In this document: positions 8,579 to 16,772 of the stretch, piece after piece
How the letters are laid out: each line of letters opens with the position of its first letter
Position numbering within the stretch: the first letter of the stretch is position 1
NCBI RefSeq assembly: GCF_965232925.1
Contig: NZ_CBDDRA010000025.1
Coordinates: 1 to 64,000, forward strand
Direction of reading: 5' to 3'
DNA length: 64,000 nt
Source of the DNA: Tumidithrix helvetica
GTDB lineage: Bacteria; Cyanobacteriota; Cyanobacteriia; Pseudanabaenales; Pseudanabaenaceae
The notes under the pieces: model-generated
Databases searched by the model: none
What the model saw: only the letters and a program-made list of their open reading frames with translations
Told to the model about the DNA's origin: nothing
Program-made: the position numbers and the translations under genes

Positions 8579-9526
8579 CTAGTGTTCGGCTAGCTCGTAG
8601 GCAGCAACAATTTTTTGCACGAGTGGATGGCGCACAACATCAGACTTAGTAAAGTGACTAAAGGCAATACCCTCAACCCCTTCTAAGATCTTTTGCGCCA
8701 TTTTGAGCCCAGATTTTTGATGATGGGGCAAGTCAATTTGGGTGACATCTCCTGTCACCACCATGCGAGAGTTAAATCCCAGACGCGTCAGCACCATCTT
8801 CATCTGGGAGATCGTGGTGTTTTGTGCTTCATCCACGATGATGAAGGCATTGTTTAACGTGCGACCTCGCATATAGGCGAGTGGAGCAACCTCAATCACA
8901 CCACGCTCGATCAAGCTGGGGATTTTTTCTGGATCCATCAACTCGTACAAAGCGTCATAGAGAGGGCGCAAATAAGGATCTACTTTTTGTTGCAGATCGC
9001 CAGGTAAAAAGCCTAGCTTTTCGCCTGCCTCCACGGCAGGACGGGTTAAAATCAGACGCTCAAACTCCTGATTTTGCAATGCCTTGACGGCTGCCACCGC
9101 TGCCAGAAAGGTTTTGCCAGTCCCCGCAGGACCAATCCCAAAGATCAGATCGTGGTTTTCCATGTCCTGCACGTATTGCTGCTGCTTGAGCGTGCGTGGC
9201 TGAATCTGTCCACCTCGATGGTTCCTTGTAATCGCTGGTCGATCGCTCCATGATTCCGCCCGTTGTTCTTCCACAGCTTGTTTGGCTGCCAAAATATCGA
9301 CCGAAGCGATCGCTCGATCTTGCGACCAGAGTTGCTTGAGGGCGCGAACAATTTGCAAACAGAGGGAAATCTGCGGTTCAGTACCCTCGATCAGTAAATC
9401 TTGTCCGCGCAGAACCAATTTTGTGCCTGTCTCAAGGGCAATTAATTTAAGGTTTTCTCCCCTAGTCCCTGCCAAACGTATGGCACTACTGGGACTAGGT
9501 AGACTGAAAGTTTGGGATTCACCCAT
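8579..9526 (-). CDS. phoH: PhoH family P-loop ATPase
   Basis: A 315-residue cytosolic protein of the PhoH/YbeZ group. A KH-like N-terminal part (residues 20-100) binds RNA in the family. The PhoH ATPase core starts near 108, with Walker A GPAGTGKT at 132-139 and Walker B FIIVDEAQN near residue 225. Family members act in RNA metabolism, often with the endoribonuclease YbeY, though exact function differs by organism. The ATG at 9526 lies only 10 bases after the stop of the cyclophilin gene, so the two are likely co-transcribed. Confidence 0.92.
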   Translation of the reverse strand: MGESQTFSLPSPSSAIRLAGTRGENLKLIALETGTKLVLRGQDLLIEGTEPQISLCLQIVRALKQLWSQDRAIASVDILAAKQAVEEQRAESWSDRPAITRNHRGGQIQPRTLKQQQYVQDMENHDLIFGIGPAGTGKTFLAAVAAVKALQNQEFERLILTRPAVEAGEKLGFLPGDLQQKVDPYLRPLYDALYELMDPEKIPSLIERGVIEVAPLAYMRGRTLNNAFIIVDEAQNTTISQMKMVLTRLGFNSRMVVTGDVTQIDLPHHQKSGLKMAQKILEGVEGIAFSHFTKSDVVRHPLVQKIVAAYELAEH

Positions 9527-9536
9527 GGGTTATAAA

Positions 9537-10637
9537 TTACTTGCTGGTAACGAGGTTTTCTAACCCGCTAATAACGCGAGCAGAAAGAATTTTGTCTCCT
9601 AACTTTAGTTTACGCAAAACTTCTTCGCCTGTGGTGACATATCCAAAAGCCGTGTAGTTGCCGTCGATCAAATTTAAACCTGCAGGGGTCAGATCGGACT
9701 CAAACAAATACAGGAAAAACTGCGAGGAACCGCCATTAGGATCGGTACCAGGGTGAGCCATTGCCACGGTGCCATAGGCAGAAAACGGCAGTACGGGTAA
9801 CGTGCCAACCATGCCGAGTTCATCAAAGGTATGTTCGTAGACTGGATCTTTTTTATTCACCACGCGAATTTCTAGGGGCACAGTGCGAACTTTACCTGTT
9901 GCGGAATCCACAAAGCCATCTGCCTCACCCGCAGGATCGCCAGCTTGCAAGAAGAAGTTGTCATCAGCCCGATTAAAGGTTAAACCGTTGTAAAAGCCCC
10001 GTTGAACCAAATCGACAAATTGACCTGCATTGACAGGGGCACTAAAGCCATCCAAGGTCATCGTGAAATTCCCTTTCTCTGTTTCCATTTCGACGATCGC
10101 TCGGCCCTTAAGCTGGGGCAATCCTGAATATTTTGCGGGAACTTCAAAGGGAAATGCCTGAACCATTTGGCTCTCAATCGTTCCCACATATTCCAGCGCT
10201 TTTTCGCTTAGGGGTTTGATGTTGTTTCTGTCTTTGGTGGCGATCGCTTCTTGCAGGGGAACAAGCACATTGCCAAGACTGGCAAGGCTTTCTTCCGCCG
10301 ATTGTTTCGCGGCTGGGGTAACACTTGCCAAAATCTGGTCGCGTTTTTGCGACACGCTTAACAGAATACTATCTACATCTTTGCTTAGACCTTTCCAGCG
10401 TTTGAGATTGGCTTGGCGGGGCATACCCTCTAATTTAAGCTGAATCTCCCGCACGATCGAATTGTCAACGGGTAAGGCATTTCGTAGCAAAACGCTTGCA
10501 TCTTTGATCGCACTTTTATTGGGTAAAGCCGCAAAACTAGGCTGAGGATAAACCACGCACCCAATTGCTATCAAAACTGTCACAGCGATCGCAATTGCGA
10601 CCTGCGACCAATTTGCCAAGAATTTATTTCTAACCAT
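9537..10637 (-). CDS. Lumenal cyclophilin-type peptidyl-prolyl isomerase (TLP40-like)
   Basis: This 366-residue protein has an N-terminal signal/anchor (VAIAIAVTVLIAIGCVVY, then PSFAA), a helical regulatory region at about 45-175, and a C-terminal cyclophilin domain from about 180. The latter shows FYNGLTFNRADDNFFLQAGD and SQFFLYLFESD. The combination matches cyanobacterial and plant thylakoid-lumen TLP40-type isomerases, which help protein folding and are linked to photosystem maintenance. Cyclophilin residues needed for catalysis look partly changed from the human consensus (FNRADDNFF in place of FHRIIPGFM), as is usual in this subgroup. It is first of a two-gene unit with phoH. Confidence 0.88.
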   Translation of the reverse strand: MVRNKFLANWSQVAIAIAVTVLIAIGCVVYPQPSFAALPNKSAIKDASVLLRNALPVDNSIVREIQLKLEGMPRQANLKRWKGLSKDVDSILLSVSQKRDQILASVTPAAKQSAEESLASLGNVLVPLQEAIATKDRNNIKPLSEKALEYVGTIESQMVQAFPFEVPAKYSGLPQLKGRAIVEMETEKGNFTMTLDGFSAPVNAGQFVDLVQRGFYNGLTFNRADDNFFLQAGDPAGEADGFVDSATGKVRTVPLEIRVVNKKDPVYEHTFDELGMVGTLPVLPFSAYGTVAMAHPGTDPNGGSSQFFLYLFESDLTPAGLNLIDGNYTAFGYVTTGEEVLRKLKLGDKILSARVISGLENLVTSK

Positions 10638-10713
10638 GAGACCTAGATGAATGAACTAGCCATTTAAAATGCTAGGACATTTGGGAACTAGAGAAAAAAA
10701 TAAAATGATTCGT

Positions 10714-10814
10714 TATAGCAATCCTCAATGAGTTGTAATAATTTGTTGCGCAGGCATCTTGCCTGCAAGGGCTAGAAGCCCGTACTACGTTCGCAAACAC
10801 AAGGATCGCTTTAG
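10714..10814. repeat. Family C palindromic element, copy 1
   Basis: The segment begins TATAGCAATCCT and ends AAGGATCGCTTTAG, which are near-complementary ends. The centre has the hairpin GCAGGCATCTTGCCTGC. A second copy at 50514-50588 shares both ends and the hairpin. No coding sequence is present. It resembles a MITE with termini like those of family B. Confidence 0.7.
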
Positions 10815-10819
10815 AAAAA

Positions 10820-11473
10820 TTAACTAGGACGAATAAACCAGAGGCTTCTTTTGCCATCATGGCTAATGGAGTCAACGATGAGGTCTTTGACTTTGAGGGG
10901 CAACCGCGCTTCTTTTCTCGCACGGCGAAGCGTATTGACCGAACATTCTAAAATTTTAGCAACCTCTGTGGTGCTCCAAAGTCGGGTAAACACATCATCG
11001 GGCAGATTAGACATGCTTTTGGCAAGTTCTGCCCAAGACTGCACGTAAATTTCTGTGGCATCTTCATGTTCGATGGTTGCTTCTGGCTCACTTTCTTCTG
11101 GCTGCACGGGGTCAAGATCTAACGTGCCGTAGATATCTGTATCGACATAAAGCTGCAAGTTGAGGATATCTTCCCAACTTTTTAAAAAATCTGAACTCGC
11201 AGGATCGTCTATGTCTTCTTGATTAACCAGTAAATGATAGTTTGGTGGACTAGGTAGGCTAGGTGGGCTTGGTGGGAAATTTACAGAAAGATCTACGCCA
11301 CCCTTTGGCTCAGTCTTTAATTGCAGAATGAGATCTGAAAGCGCTTTCAGCACGCTATCTTTGCGTCCATTTTCATAAAGAGCGTTAAGCTCATTTACCA
11401 TCGGAACCAACTCTTCTGGCACTGAAAGCATGGCACTGTCTAGGCGATCGCTGGGCTGGTGAGTATCTACCAC
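10820..11473 (-). CDS. Probable DNA-binding protein with C-terminal helix-turn-helix
   Basis: A 217-residue protein of no named family known to me. Residues 1-60 are helical and acidic; 65-80 is a Pro/Ser-rich linker (SPPSLPSPP) encoded by short imperfect DNA repeats near 11245-11280; the middle is acidic. The last 55 residues, STTEVAKILECSVNTLRRA and onward, form a MerR-like or excisionase-like helix-turn-helix ending in a basic-aromatic strand. It is likely a cytosolic transcription regulator; target unknown. ATG at 11473 gives a full-length frame. It stands alone between two repeat elements. Confidence 0.7.
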   Translation of the reverse strand: MVDTHQPSDRLDSAMLSVPEELVPMVNELNALYENGRKDSVLKALSDLILQLKTEPKGGVDLSVNFPPSPPSLPSPPNYHLLVNQEDIDDPASSDFLKSWEDILNLQLYVDTDIYGTLDLDPVQPEESEPEATIEHEDATEIYVQSWAELAKSMSNLPDDVFTRLWSTTEVAKILECSVNTLRRARKEARLPLKVKDLIVDSISHDGKRSLWFIRPS

Positions 11474-11552
11474 AGGGCTTGTTATTGGACACTTTTAAGA
11501 AAGATTACTGTTGACAAGCAGGCAAGAAATTACAAAACAACAATAAAGTAAA

Positions 11553-11649
11553 TATAGCAATCCTATTTAATTTGTATGTAGGGGCACATGAATCACCCCT
11601 ACGATTCTAAGCAGAGAAAAATTGCTCATGAATCATGCTTGATTGCGAT
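11553..11649. repeat. Family B MITE-like element, copy 1
   Basis: It starts TATAGCAATCCTATTT and ends GATTGCGAT, giving complementary termini. Inside are a GTAGGGGCACATGAATCACCCCTAC hairpin in two arms, then ACGATTCTAAGCAGAG and AAAATTGCTCATGAATCATGC. The same order of blocks is found at 52711-52813, 56414-56547 and, degraded, 13945-14019. No gene is inside. It fills most of the 11474-11787 spacer. Confidence 0.75.
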
Positions 11650-11787
11650 TGGTAATGCCTAACGGATAATTCTTAAAGTATAGCGTTAGGTTTAACGTTA
11701 AATTTAATCGCGATCGCGTTAGACTGCATTCCTCTCGTTTTACTCTGGCTCGTTGGCTCAGATATTCATCTAGAATACCCACCCTCT

Positions 11788-12726
11788 ATGTCTTTATCAA
11801 CATTCCCGATAATCTACTCAGATCGGTTTTTAGAGCATCAAACTGGGGTTTATCATCCTGAAAATTCGGGTCGATTAACCGCAATCATCGAGGCTTTAAA
11901 AACTTCTGATTTGGCAAATCGTCTGACGTGGAAACAGCCTACGCCGATCCAACAAAGAGATCGCCTGCGGCAAGAGATAGAGCGCTTTCATACGCCCGCA
12001 TATATCGATGCTGTGCAGGCAATATCGGAACGGGGTGGCGGTCATATTGATGGGGATACGATCGCGTCGAGCCGCACCTATGAAGTGGCATTATTGGCAG
12101 TGAGCGCATGGTTAGATGGGGTCGATCTTGTCTTAGCCTCAGACGAACCCGTTTTTGTCGTTGCCCGTCCACCTGGACATCATGCTCGCGCTCACACGGG
12201 AATGGGGTTTTGTATTTTCTCGAATGCGGCGATCGCGGCACTGTATGCGCTCGATTTACCAAATATTCAACGAGTGGCGATTTTAGATTGGGACGTGCAT
12301 CATGGCAATGGTACGCAAGAAGCGGTTTGGGATCGTCCAAATCTTGCCTATGTTTCTACCCATCAAGCCCCCTTTTATCCCTATACAGGCGATCTAGAGG
12401 AGACAGGAGCCCATGGCAATGTCTTGAATTTACCGATGAGAGCAAATTGCTCGCTTCAAGAATATTTGGTCGTATTTGAACAACGTGTCATCCCTTTTTT
12501 GCAAGACTTCAAACCAGATTTACTGATTGTCAGTGCAGGGTTTGATGCGAATTCTAACGACCCTTTGGCGAGTATGTCCCTCAAGCCTAAAGACTATGGT
12601 GTCCTCACAAAGCTCTGTTTGCAGCTAACCCACAAAATAGTATTTGGCTTAGAAGGTGGCTATGAATATTCTAGTTTGTCTGAGTCAGTATTAGCCGTTG
12701 TGGGGGCTTGTTTGGCTAGCGATTAG
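11788..12726 (+). CDS. Histone deacetylase family (acetoin utilisation-like) hydrolase
   Basis: A 312-residue Zn2+-dependent deacetylase-fold enzyme. The catalytic signature is intact: RPPGHHA at 127-133 (the His pair), DWDVHHGNGTQ at 167-177 (zinc-binding Asp and His), and the later VSAGFDAN loop with the third zinc ligand. In bacteria such proteins remove acetyl groups from small polyamines or from protein lysines; the substrate here cannot be told from sequence. It is cytosolic with no signal peptide. It is monocistronic in appearance, with the next gene starting 144 bases later. Confidence 0.9.
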   Translation: MSLSTFPIIYSDRFLEHQTGVYHPENSGRLTAIIEALKTSDLANRLTWKQPTPIQQRDRLRQEIERFHTPAYIDAVQAISERGGGHIDGDTIASSRTYEVALLAVSAWLDGVDLVLASDEPVFVVARPPGHHARAHTGMGFCIFSNAAIAALYALDLPNIQRVAILDWDVHHGNGTQEAVWDRPNLAYVSTHQAPFYPYTGDLEETGAHGNVLNLPMRANCSLQEYLVVFEQRVIPFLQDFKPDLLIVSAGFDANSNDPLASMSLKPKDYGVLTKLCLQLTHKIVFGLEGGYEYSSLSESVLAVVGACLASD

Positions 12727-12869
12727 CTTCTATAGGAATCTCTGGTTTAGATTTTAGATCGGACTTTAACAGGCAAAGGTCTAGGGCGGAAGAGCCTCGC
12801 CCCTCCCAATGACCAAATCCACATATTGCCCTTCTTCTCTCAATTATTTTTTACGGTTCGTTGAATTCT

Positions 12870-13937
12870 ATGAAGCTTCTATTTATCTCAACTCCTGTCG
12901 GTGCATTTGGTTCTGGTGTTGGCGGGGGCGTTGAGCTGACCGTTGAGAATGTGGCGAAGGAACTGATGTTGCGATCGCACACGGTTCATCTTGCAGCTTG
13001 TGTGGGTTCTCAATCTCAGACGATTCCACTGATTACGATTCCTGGGGAAGTGCATAGCTTTGCCCAAAATCAAACGAGAACCGATCCCGTGAGCTTCCCA
13101 AACAATTCGGTTCTAGCGAATCTGTGGACTTATGCCCGTGAAATGCAAGATAGTTATGACTTAATCGTCAATTTTGCCTACGATTGGTTGCCATTCTATC
13201 TCACGCCGTTTTTTGAAACCCCGATCGCGCATTTTGTCAGTATGGGTTCGTTGTTAGATTCGATCGATCGCGCGATCGCTCAAGTCGTACAACAATATCC
13301 CGATCGCATTGGCGTCTACACCCAAACCCAAGCCGATACCTTCGATCGCCCCTTCCCTATGGGCAGTCAGTTTCGTCTCTTGGGTAGTGGCATCGATCTC
13401 GATCTGTATGAGTTCCAGCCGACTTCAGAAGCTCGCTTGGCTTGGGTCGCCAGAATTTCGCCTGAAAAAGGTTTGGAAGATGCGGCAGCGGTGTCTGAGG
13501 CAACAGGTTTAGAGATCGATGTCTTGGGTAAAATGCAAGATCGAGAATATTGGGAACAGGTAAAGCAAGATTTTCCTAAAGCGAAATTGAATTATCTGGG
13601 CTTCCATCCTACAGAAAAGCTACAGGAAATCATGGGAGTGTGCCAAGCGCTGTTAATGACACCTAAATGGGTTGAGGCTTTTGGAAATGTCGCGATCGAG
13701 GCACTCGCCTGTGGCGTTCCCATTGTCAGCTATGCCAGAGGTGGTCCCGTTGAAATTATCAAACATGGCAAGACAGGTTATCTAGTGGAGCCCGATAATG
13801 TCCCAGCTCTGTGTGATGCTATCACAGCCGTGTCTCGGATCAATCGGATTGTCTGCCGCCGCGAAGCCGAGGCGGAATATTCTCTGACAGCTTTAGGCGA
13901 TCGCTTTGAGCAATGGTTTATCGATATTCTTACTTGA
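12870..13937 (+). CDS. Family 4 glycosyltransferase
   Basis: This GT-B fold glycosyltransferase has about 355 residues. The N-terminal half starts MKLLFISTPVGAFGSG, followed by a Gly-rich loop (GVGGGVELTVENVAKEL) typical of the acceptor domain. The C-terminal donor domain contains RISPEKGLEDAA, then the EAFGNVAIEALACGVPIV motif with the conserved Glu residues that contact the nucleotide-sugar, and GKTGYLVEP. Related cyanobacterial enzymes build glycolipids or surface polysaccharides, but donor and acceptor are unknown. I place the start at ATG 12870; an in-frame TTG at 12861 would add three residues. Confidence 0.87.
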   Translation: MKLLFISTPVGAFGSGVGGGVELTVENVAKELMLRSHTVHLAACVGSQSQTIPLITIPGEVHSFAQNQTRTDPVSFPNNSVLANLWTYAREMQDSYDLIVNFAYDWLPFYLTPFFETPIAHFVSMGSLLDSIDRAIAQVVQQYPDRIGVYTQTQADTFDRPFPMGSQFRLLGSGIDLDLYEFQPTSEARLAWVARISPEKGLEDAAAVSEATGLEIDVLGKMQDREYWEQVKQDFPKAKLNYLGFHPTEKLQEIMGVCQALLMTPKWVEAFGNVAIEALACGVPIVSYARGGPVEIIKHGKTGYLVEPDNVPALCDAITAVSRINRIVCRREAEAEYSLTALGDRFEQWFIDILT

Positions 13938-13944
13938 GTTCTGG

Positions 13945-14019
13945 TCTATTTGGGACAATTCATGAATTGTCCCTACGATTCTAGGCAGAAAAAACTGTTT
14001 ATGAAGCATGGCTGCAATA
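13945..14019. repeat. Family B element, degraded copy
   Basis: The perfect palindrome GGGACAATTCATGAATTGTCCC is followed by TACGATTCTAGGCAGA and ATGAAGCATGGCTGCAATA, the same block order as family B. The left terminus is largely lost. It lies in the 13938-14380 spacer together with a family A element. Confidence 0.6.
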
Positions 14020-14121
14020 CTTCAAAAAAAAAGATTAGAAACTTTTTGCGATCGATAATCTAATTTCAAATGAGAGCCGCCCACCCACTCCACTTGAGAT
14101 TTAGCGCTCACGTTGATGCTG

Positions 14122-14224
14122 ATACCATTTTCAAAAAATGATACGACGCATCATTTTTTGAAAATACCGCGCTCGGCGCGGAACCCCAAATTCGATCTGT
14201 TGCAAATTTAAAAGAAATTGGTAT
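14122..14224. repeat. Family A MITE-like element, copy 1
   Basis: The ends are ATACCATTTTC and AAATTGGTAT, imperfect inverted repeats. Inside is a hairpin with arms CAAAAAATGAT and ATCATTTTTTG, a second hairpin CCGCGCTCGGCGCGG, and the block TCGATCTGTTGCAAATTTA. Copies with the same organisation lie at 25167-25267, 32620-32721 and, divergent, 52810-52910. About 155 bases separate it from glyA. Confidence 0.78.
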
Positions 14225-14380
14225 GACTTCATCAGCTAGAAGCGTAAAACATCACTGGAAAATAAGCTTGTGCCCCAACACCGATATCCCCTTGCCGTAA
14301 CAAATTGCTCAATCTAGCGTGTTAGCATATCTCAGTATGACTTGCGTGCATGGATAGCACTACGTTTAGGAGATATTTGA

Positions 14381-15676
14381 GTGGCAGACATTTCATTTTT
14401 AGCGAATACCGACCCCGCGATCGCAGGCCTGATTAATCAAGAACTAGAGAGACAGCGCAGCAATATTGAATTAATCGCCAGCGAAAACTTTACCTCTCCT
14501 GCGGTAATGGCAGCACAAGGCTCGGTACTGACCAACAAGTATGCCGAAGGCTTGCCTAGTAAGCGGTACTACGGTGGCTGCGAAATTGTGGATGAGATTG
14601 AGGCGATCGCGATCGATCGCGCCAAACAACTCTTTGGAGCCGAACATGCCAACGTCCAACCCCACTCGGGTGCACAGGCTAACTTTGCCGTGTTTTTGAC
14701 TCTTTTAGAGCCTGGCGATACTTTTATGGGCATGGACTTGTCCCACGGTGGACACTTAACCCACGGCTCACCTGTGAACGTCTCAGGCAAATGGTTTAAG
14801 GCAGTGCATTATGGCGTTAGCCCAGAAACCGAACAGCTAGATTACGACATGGTGCGCGAACTTGCCTTGAAACATAGACCCAAGTTATTGGTCTGCGGCT
14901 ATTCTGCCTATCCTCGCGTGATTCAGTTTGATAAATTTAGAGCGATCGCTGATGAGATTGGGGCTTACCTATTTGCCGACATTGCCCATATTGCTGGGTT
15001 GGTCGCAACGGGACATCATCCCAACCCGATTTCTTACTGCGATGTGGTGACAACTACAACCCATAAAACCCTGCGCGGTCCCCGTGGTGGCTTGATTCTC
15101 ACCCGTGATGCGGAACTAGGTAAAAAACTCGATAAGGCTGTGTTCCCCGGTACTCAGGGTGGGCCGTTAGAGCATGTGATTGCAGGTAAGGCAGTTGCCT
15201 TTGGTGAAGCCTTAAAGCCTGAATTTAAAGTCTATTCTGGCGCTGTGATTGCGAATGCTCAAGCGATGGCAACACAACTGCAAAAACGTGGATTTAAGTT
15301 AGTTTCTGATGGCACAGATAATCACTTGATGCTGATTGACCTCCGTTGCATTGGTATGACTGGCAAGGTTGCCGATCTGCTTGTCAGTGGGGTCAATATC
15401 ACGGCAAATAAAAATACGGTTCCCTTCGATCCGACTTCACCGTTTGTCACCAGTGGCTTGAGAGTGGGTTCTCCCGCCATGACCACAAGGGGCTTGGGTA
15501 CAGAGGAGTTTCGCGAGATTGCCGATATTATTGCCGATCGCTTGCTCAGTCCAGAAGACGAAGCCGTACAAGAAACCTGCAAACAAAGAGTGGCAGACCT
15601 CTGCGATCGCTTCCCACTCTATCCCGATCTCTATGCGGGACAAGCTCTAAAAGTTCCTGCTTTAACCAGTCGCTAA
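14381..15676 (+). CDS. glyA: Serine hydroxymethyltransferase
   Basis: The 431-residue protein makes glycine and 5,10-methylene-tetrahydrofolate from serine using pyridoxal phosphate; in cyanobacteria it also serves photorespiratory glycine metabolism. Family signatures are complete: IELIASENFTS near the N-terminus, the TTTTHKTLRGPRGG segment with the Lys that binds PLP, and SGVNITANKNTVPFDP. The length is normal. Translation starts at GTG 14381, supported by an AGGAG at 14368-14372, because no ATG is suitably placed. A strong terminator follows at 15709, so the gene is probably transcribed alone. Confidence 0.97.
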   Translation: MADISFLANTDPAIAGLINQELERQRSNIELIASENFTSPAVMAAQGSVLTNKYAEGLPSKRYYGGCEIVDEIEAIAIDRAKQLFGAEHANVQPHSGAQANFAVFLTLLEPGDTFMGMDLSHGGHLTHGSPVNVSGKWFKAVHYGVSPETEQLDYDMVRELALKHRPKLLVCGYSAYPRVIQFDKFRAIADEIGAYLFADIAHIAGLVATGHHPNPISYCDVVTTTTHKTLRGPRGGLILTRDAELGKKLDKAVFPGTQGGPLEHVIAGKAVAFGEALKPEFKVYSGAVIANAQAMATQLQKRGFKLVSDGTDNHLMLIDLRCIGMTGKVADLLVSGVNITANKNTVPFDPTSPFVTSGLRVGSPAMTTRGLGTEEFREIADIIADRLLSPEDEAVQETCKQRVADLCDRFPLYPDLYAGQALKVPALTSR

Positions 15677-15708
15677 AGCCTAAACGGAAATCCTTAATAC
15701 ATTATAAA

Positions 15709-15742
15709 AATGCCTCTCTTTAATAAAGAGAGGCATTTTTTT
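15709..15742 (+). terminator. Intrinsic terminator after glyA
   Basis: AATGCCTCTCTTT and AAAGAGAGGCATT form a 13-base stem with a tiny loop, followed by a T run. This is a textbook rho-independent terminator 33 bases after the glyA stop. It may also serve the opposing Uma2 gene, since the A run on the left becomes a T run on the other strand. Confidence 0.9.
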
Positions 15743-15776
15743 GGTCATTCTTATCGATCGAATTTCAAGCCCAACT

Positions 15777-16586
15777 TCAAGTCAGCGTACTTGGATCGAT
15801 ACCCAACTCGCGTAACTTTGCTGCTAATACGTCAGCACGTTGGCGTTCTTGTTCGGCACGTTGATGTTCTTGTTCGGCACGTTGATGCTCTTGTTCGGCA
15901 CGTTGATGTTCTTGTTCGGCACGTTGGCGTTCTTGTTCGGCTTGTTCTGCACTCCACAATAATAGGTCGCCAGCTCGATCCCACCAGCGCAGCCAAGTAT
16001 TGGGTTGGCTTAGTCTTGCCCCAGACCAAATCCCTAAAAATAGTTCTAACTCAGGAATCCAGACGCGACCGCGATCGTCTGGTTTCTGCAAGGAATATTC
16101 GCCCATTTGCAGACAACGCACCTCTAAACTAGGTTCGTAGGGATCGAAGGTGACATAGGTAGGAACTTGCAGGATCTGCTCGTAAAAGTACAGCTTGCCA
16201 TAGGGCGGACTCGATCGCACGGATAATTCGCTGCCATCGGTTTCGGAGAGGAACTCCATCACAATGGCGATCGGAGAACCCTCTAGGCTAGGTGTATAGC
16301 TGCGACGAATAATGCCCTCAGCAACAGGCTGCACTTGCGGCACATAAAACCAATCGGGTGCTTTGACCACGATCTTTTTATTGACTGTCGCAACCAGCGC
16401 GAAGTTGGAACCGATCAACATTTCTGGCTGGATCAGTCCTGCGGCTCCGAGCGCATCTGTAAGGGCAGCAGCAAGGGAGGGCTGTTGAATGTTTTCCACA
16501 GGATCGTCAGGTAATACAAAGTCTGCTGGTAAGGCTTCCCAAGTAATGGTTGGCGCTGTTTTGATGGGTGGGGCTTGCAGAACCAT
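15777..16586 (-). CDS. Uma2 family (DUF820) endonuclease-like protein
   Basis: A 269-residue member of a second Uma2 subgroup, more divergent than the one at 1625. The N-terminal half carries the fold with the VKAPDWFYVP acidic position and IVMEFLSETDGSELS, then LYFYEQILQVPTYVTFDPY. The C-terminal tail is a coiled coil made of near-identical heptads (QRAEQEH) and ends KLRELGIDPSTLT. The heptads come from a 21-base tandem DNA repeat. Function is not established; nuclease activity is inferred from the PD-(D/E)XK fold only. Confidence 0.85.
   Translation of the reverse strand: MVLQAPPIKTAPTITWEALPADFVLPDDPVENIQQPSLAAALTDALGAAGLIQPEMLIGSNFALVATVNKKIVVKAPDWFYVPQVQPVAEGIIRRSYTPSLEGSPIAIVMEFLSETDGSELSVRSSPPYGKLYFYEQILQVPTYVTFDPYEPSLEVRCLQMGEYSLQKPDDRGRVWIPELELFLGIWSGARLSQPNTWLRWWDRAGDLLLWSAEQAEQERQRAEQEHQRAEQEHQRAEQEHQRAEQERQRADVLAAKLRELGIDPSTLT
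15838..15942 (-). repeat. Five tandem 21-base units inside the Uma2 tail
   Basis: Units of CGTTG(A/G)(T/C)G(T/C)TCTTGTTCGGCA run five times without spacers. Each encodes one heptad QRAEQE(H/R) of the coiled coil. The unit length keeps frame, so copy-number change would lengthen or shorten the coil without breaking the gene. Confidence 0.9.
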
Positions 16587-16772
16587 GATAAAGAAAACAA
16601 GTTGCTTGTTTTAGTAGGTTACTGAATATGCTTAGAGTGTAACAAACTCTAGCCCTTTCTGAGCTGTTTCGATCGCAGGAGAACCTGCTGATTGCGTCGA
16701 GCATCGCAAGAAATGGGTGGTATTGCAGGTTTGTTTTCGATAGAGTAGAGACCTATTCATCATTGCGCCGTT

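Noticed and set aside
11939..12340. 133-codon minus-strand frame
   Set aside because: Antisense to the catalytic core of the HDAC-like hydrolase.
15838..15942. Evenly spaced repeats that could suggest a CRISPR array
   Set aside because: Units are contiguous 21-mers without spacers and encode coiled-coil heptads in frame.
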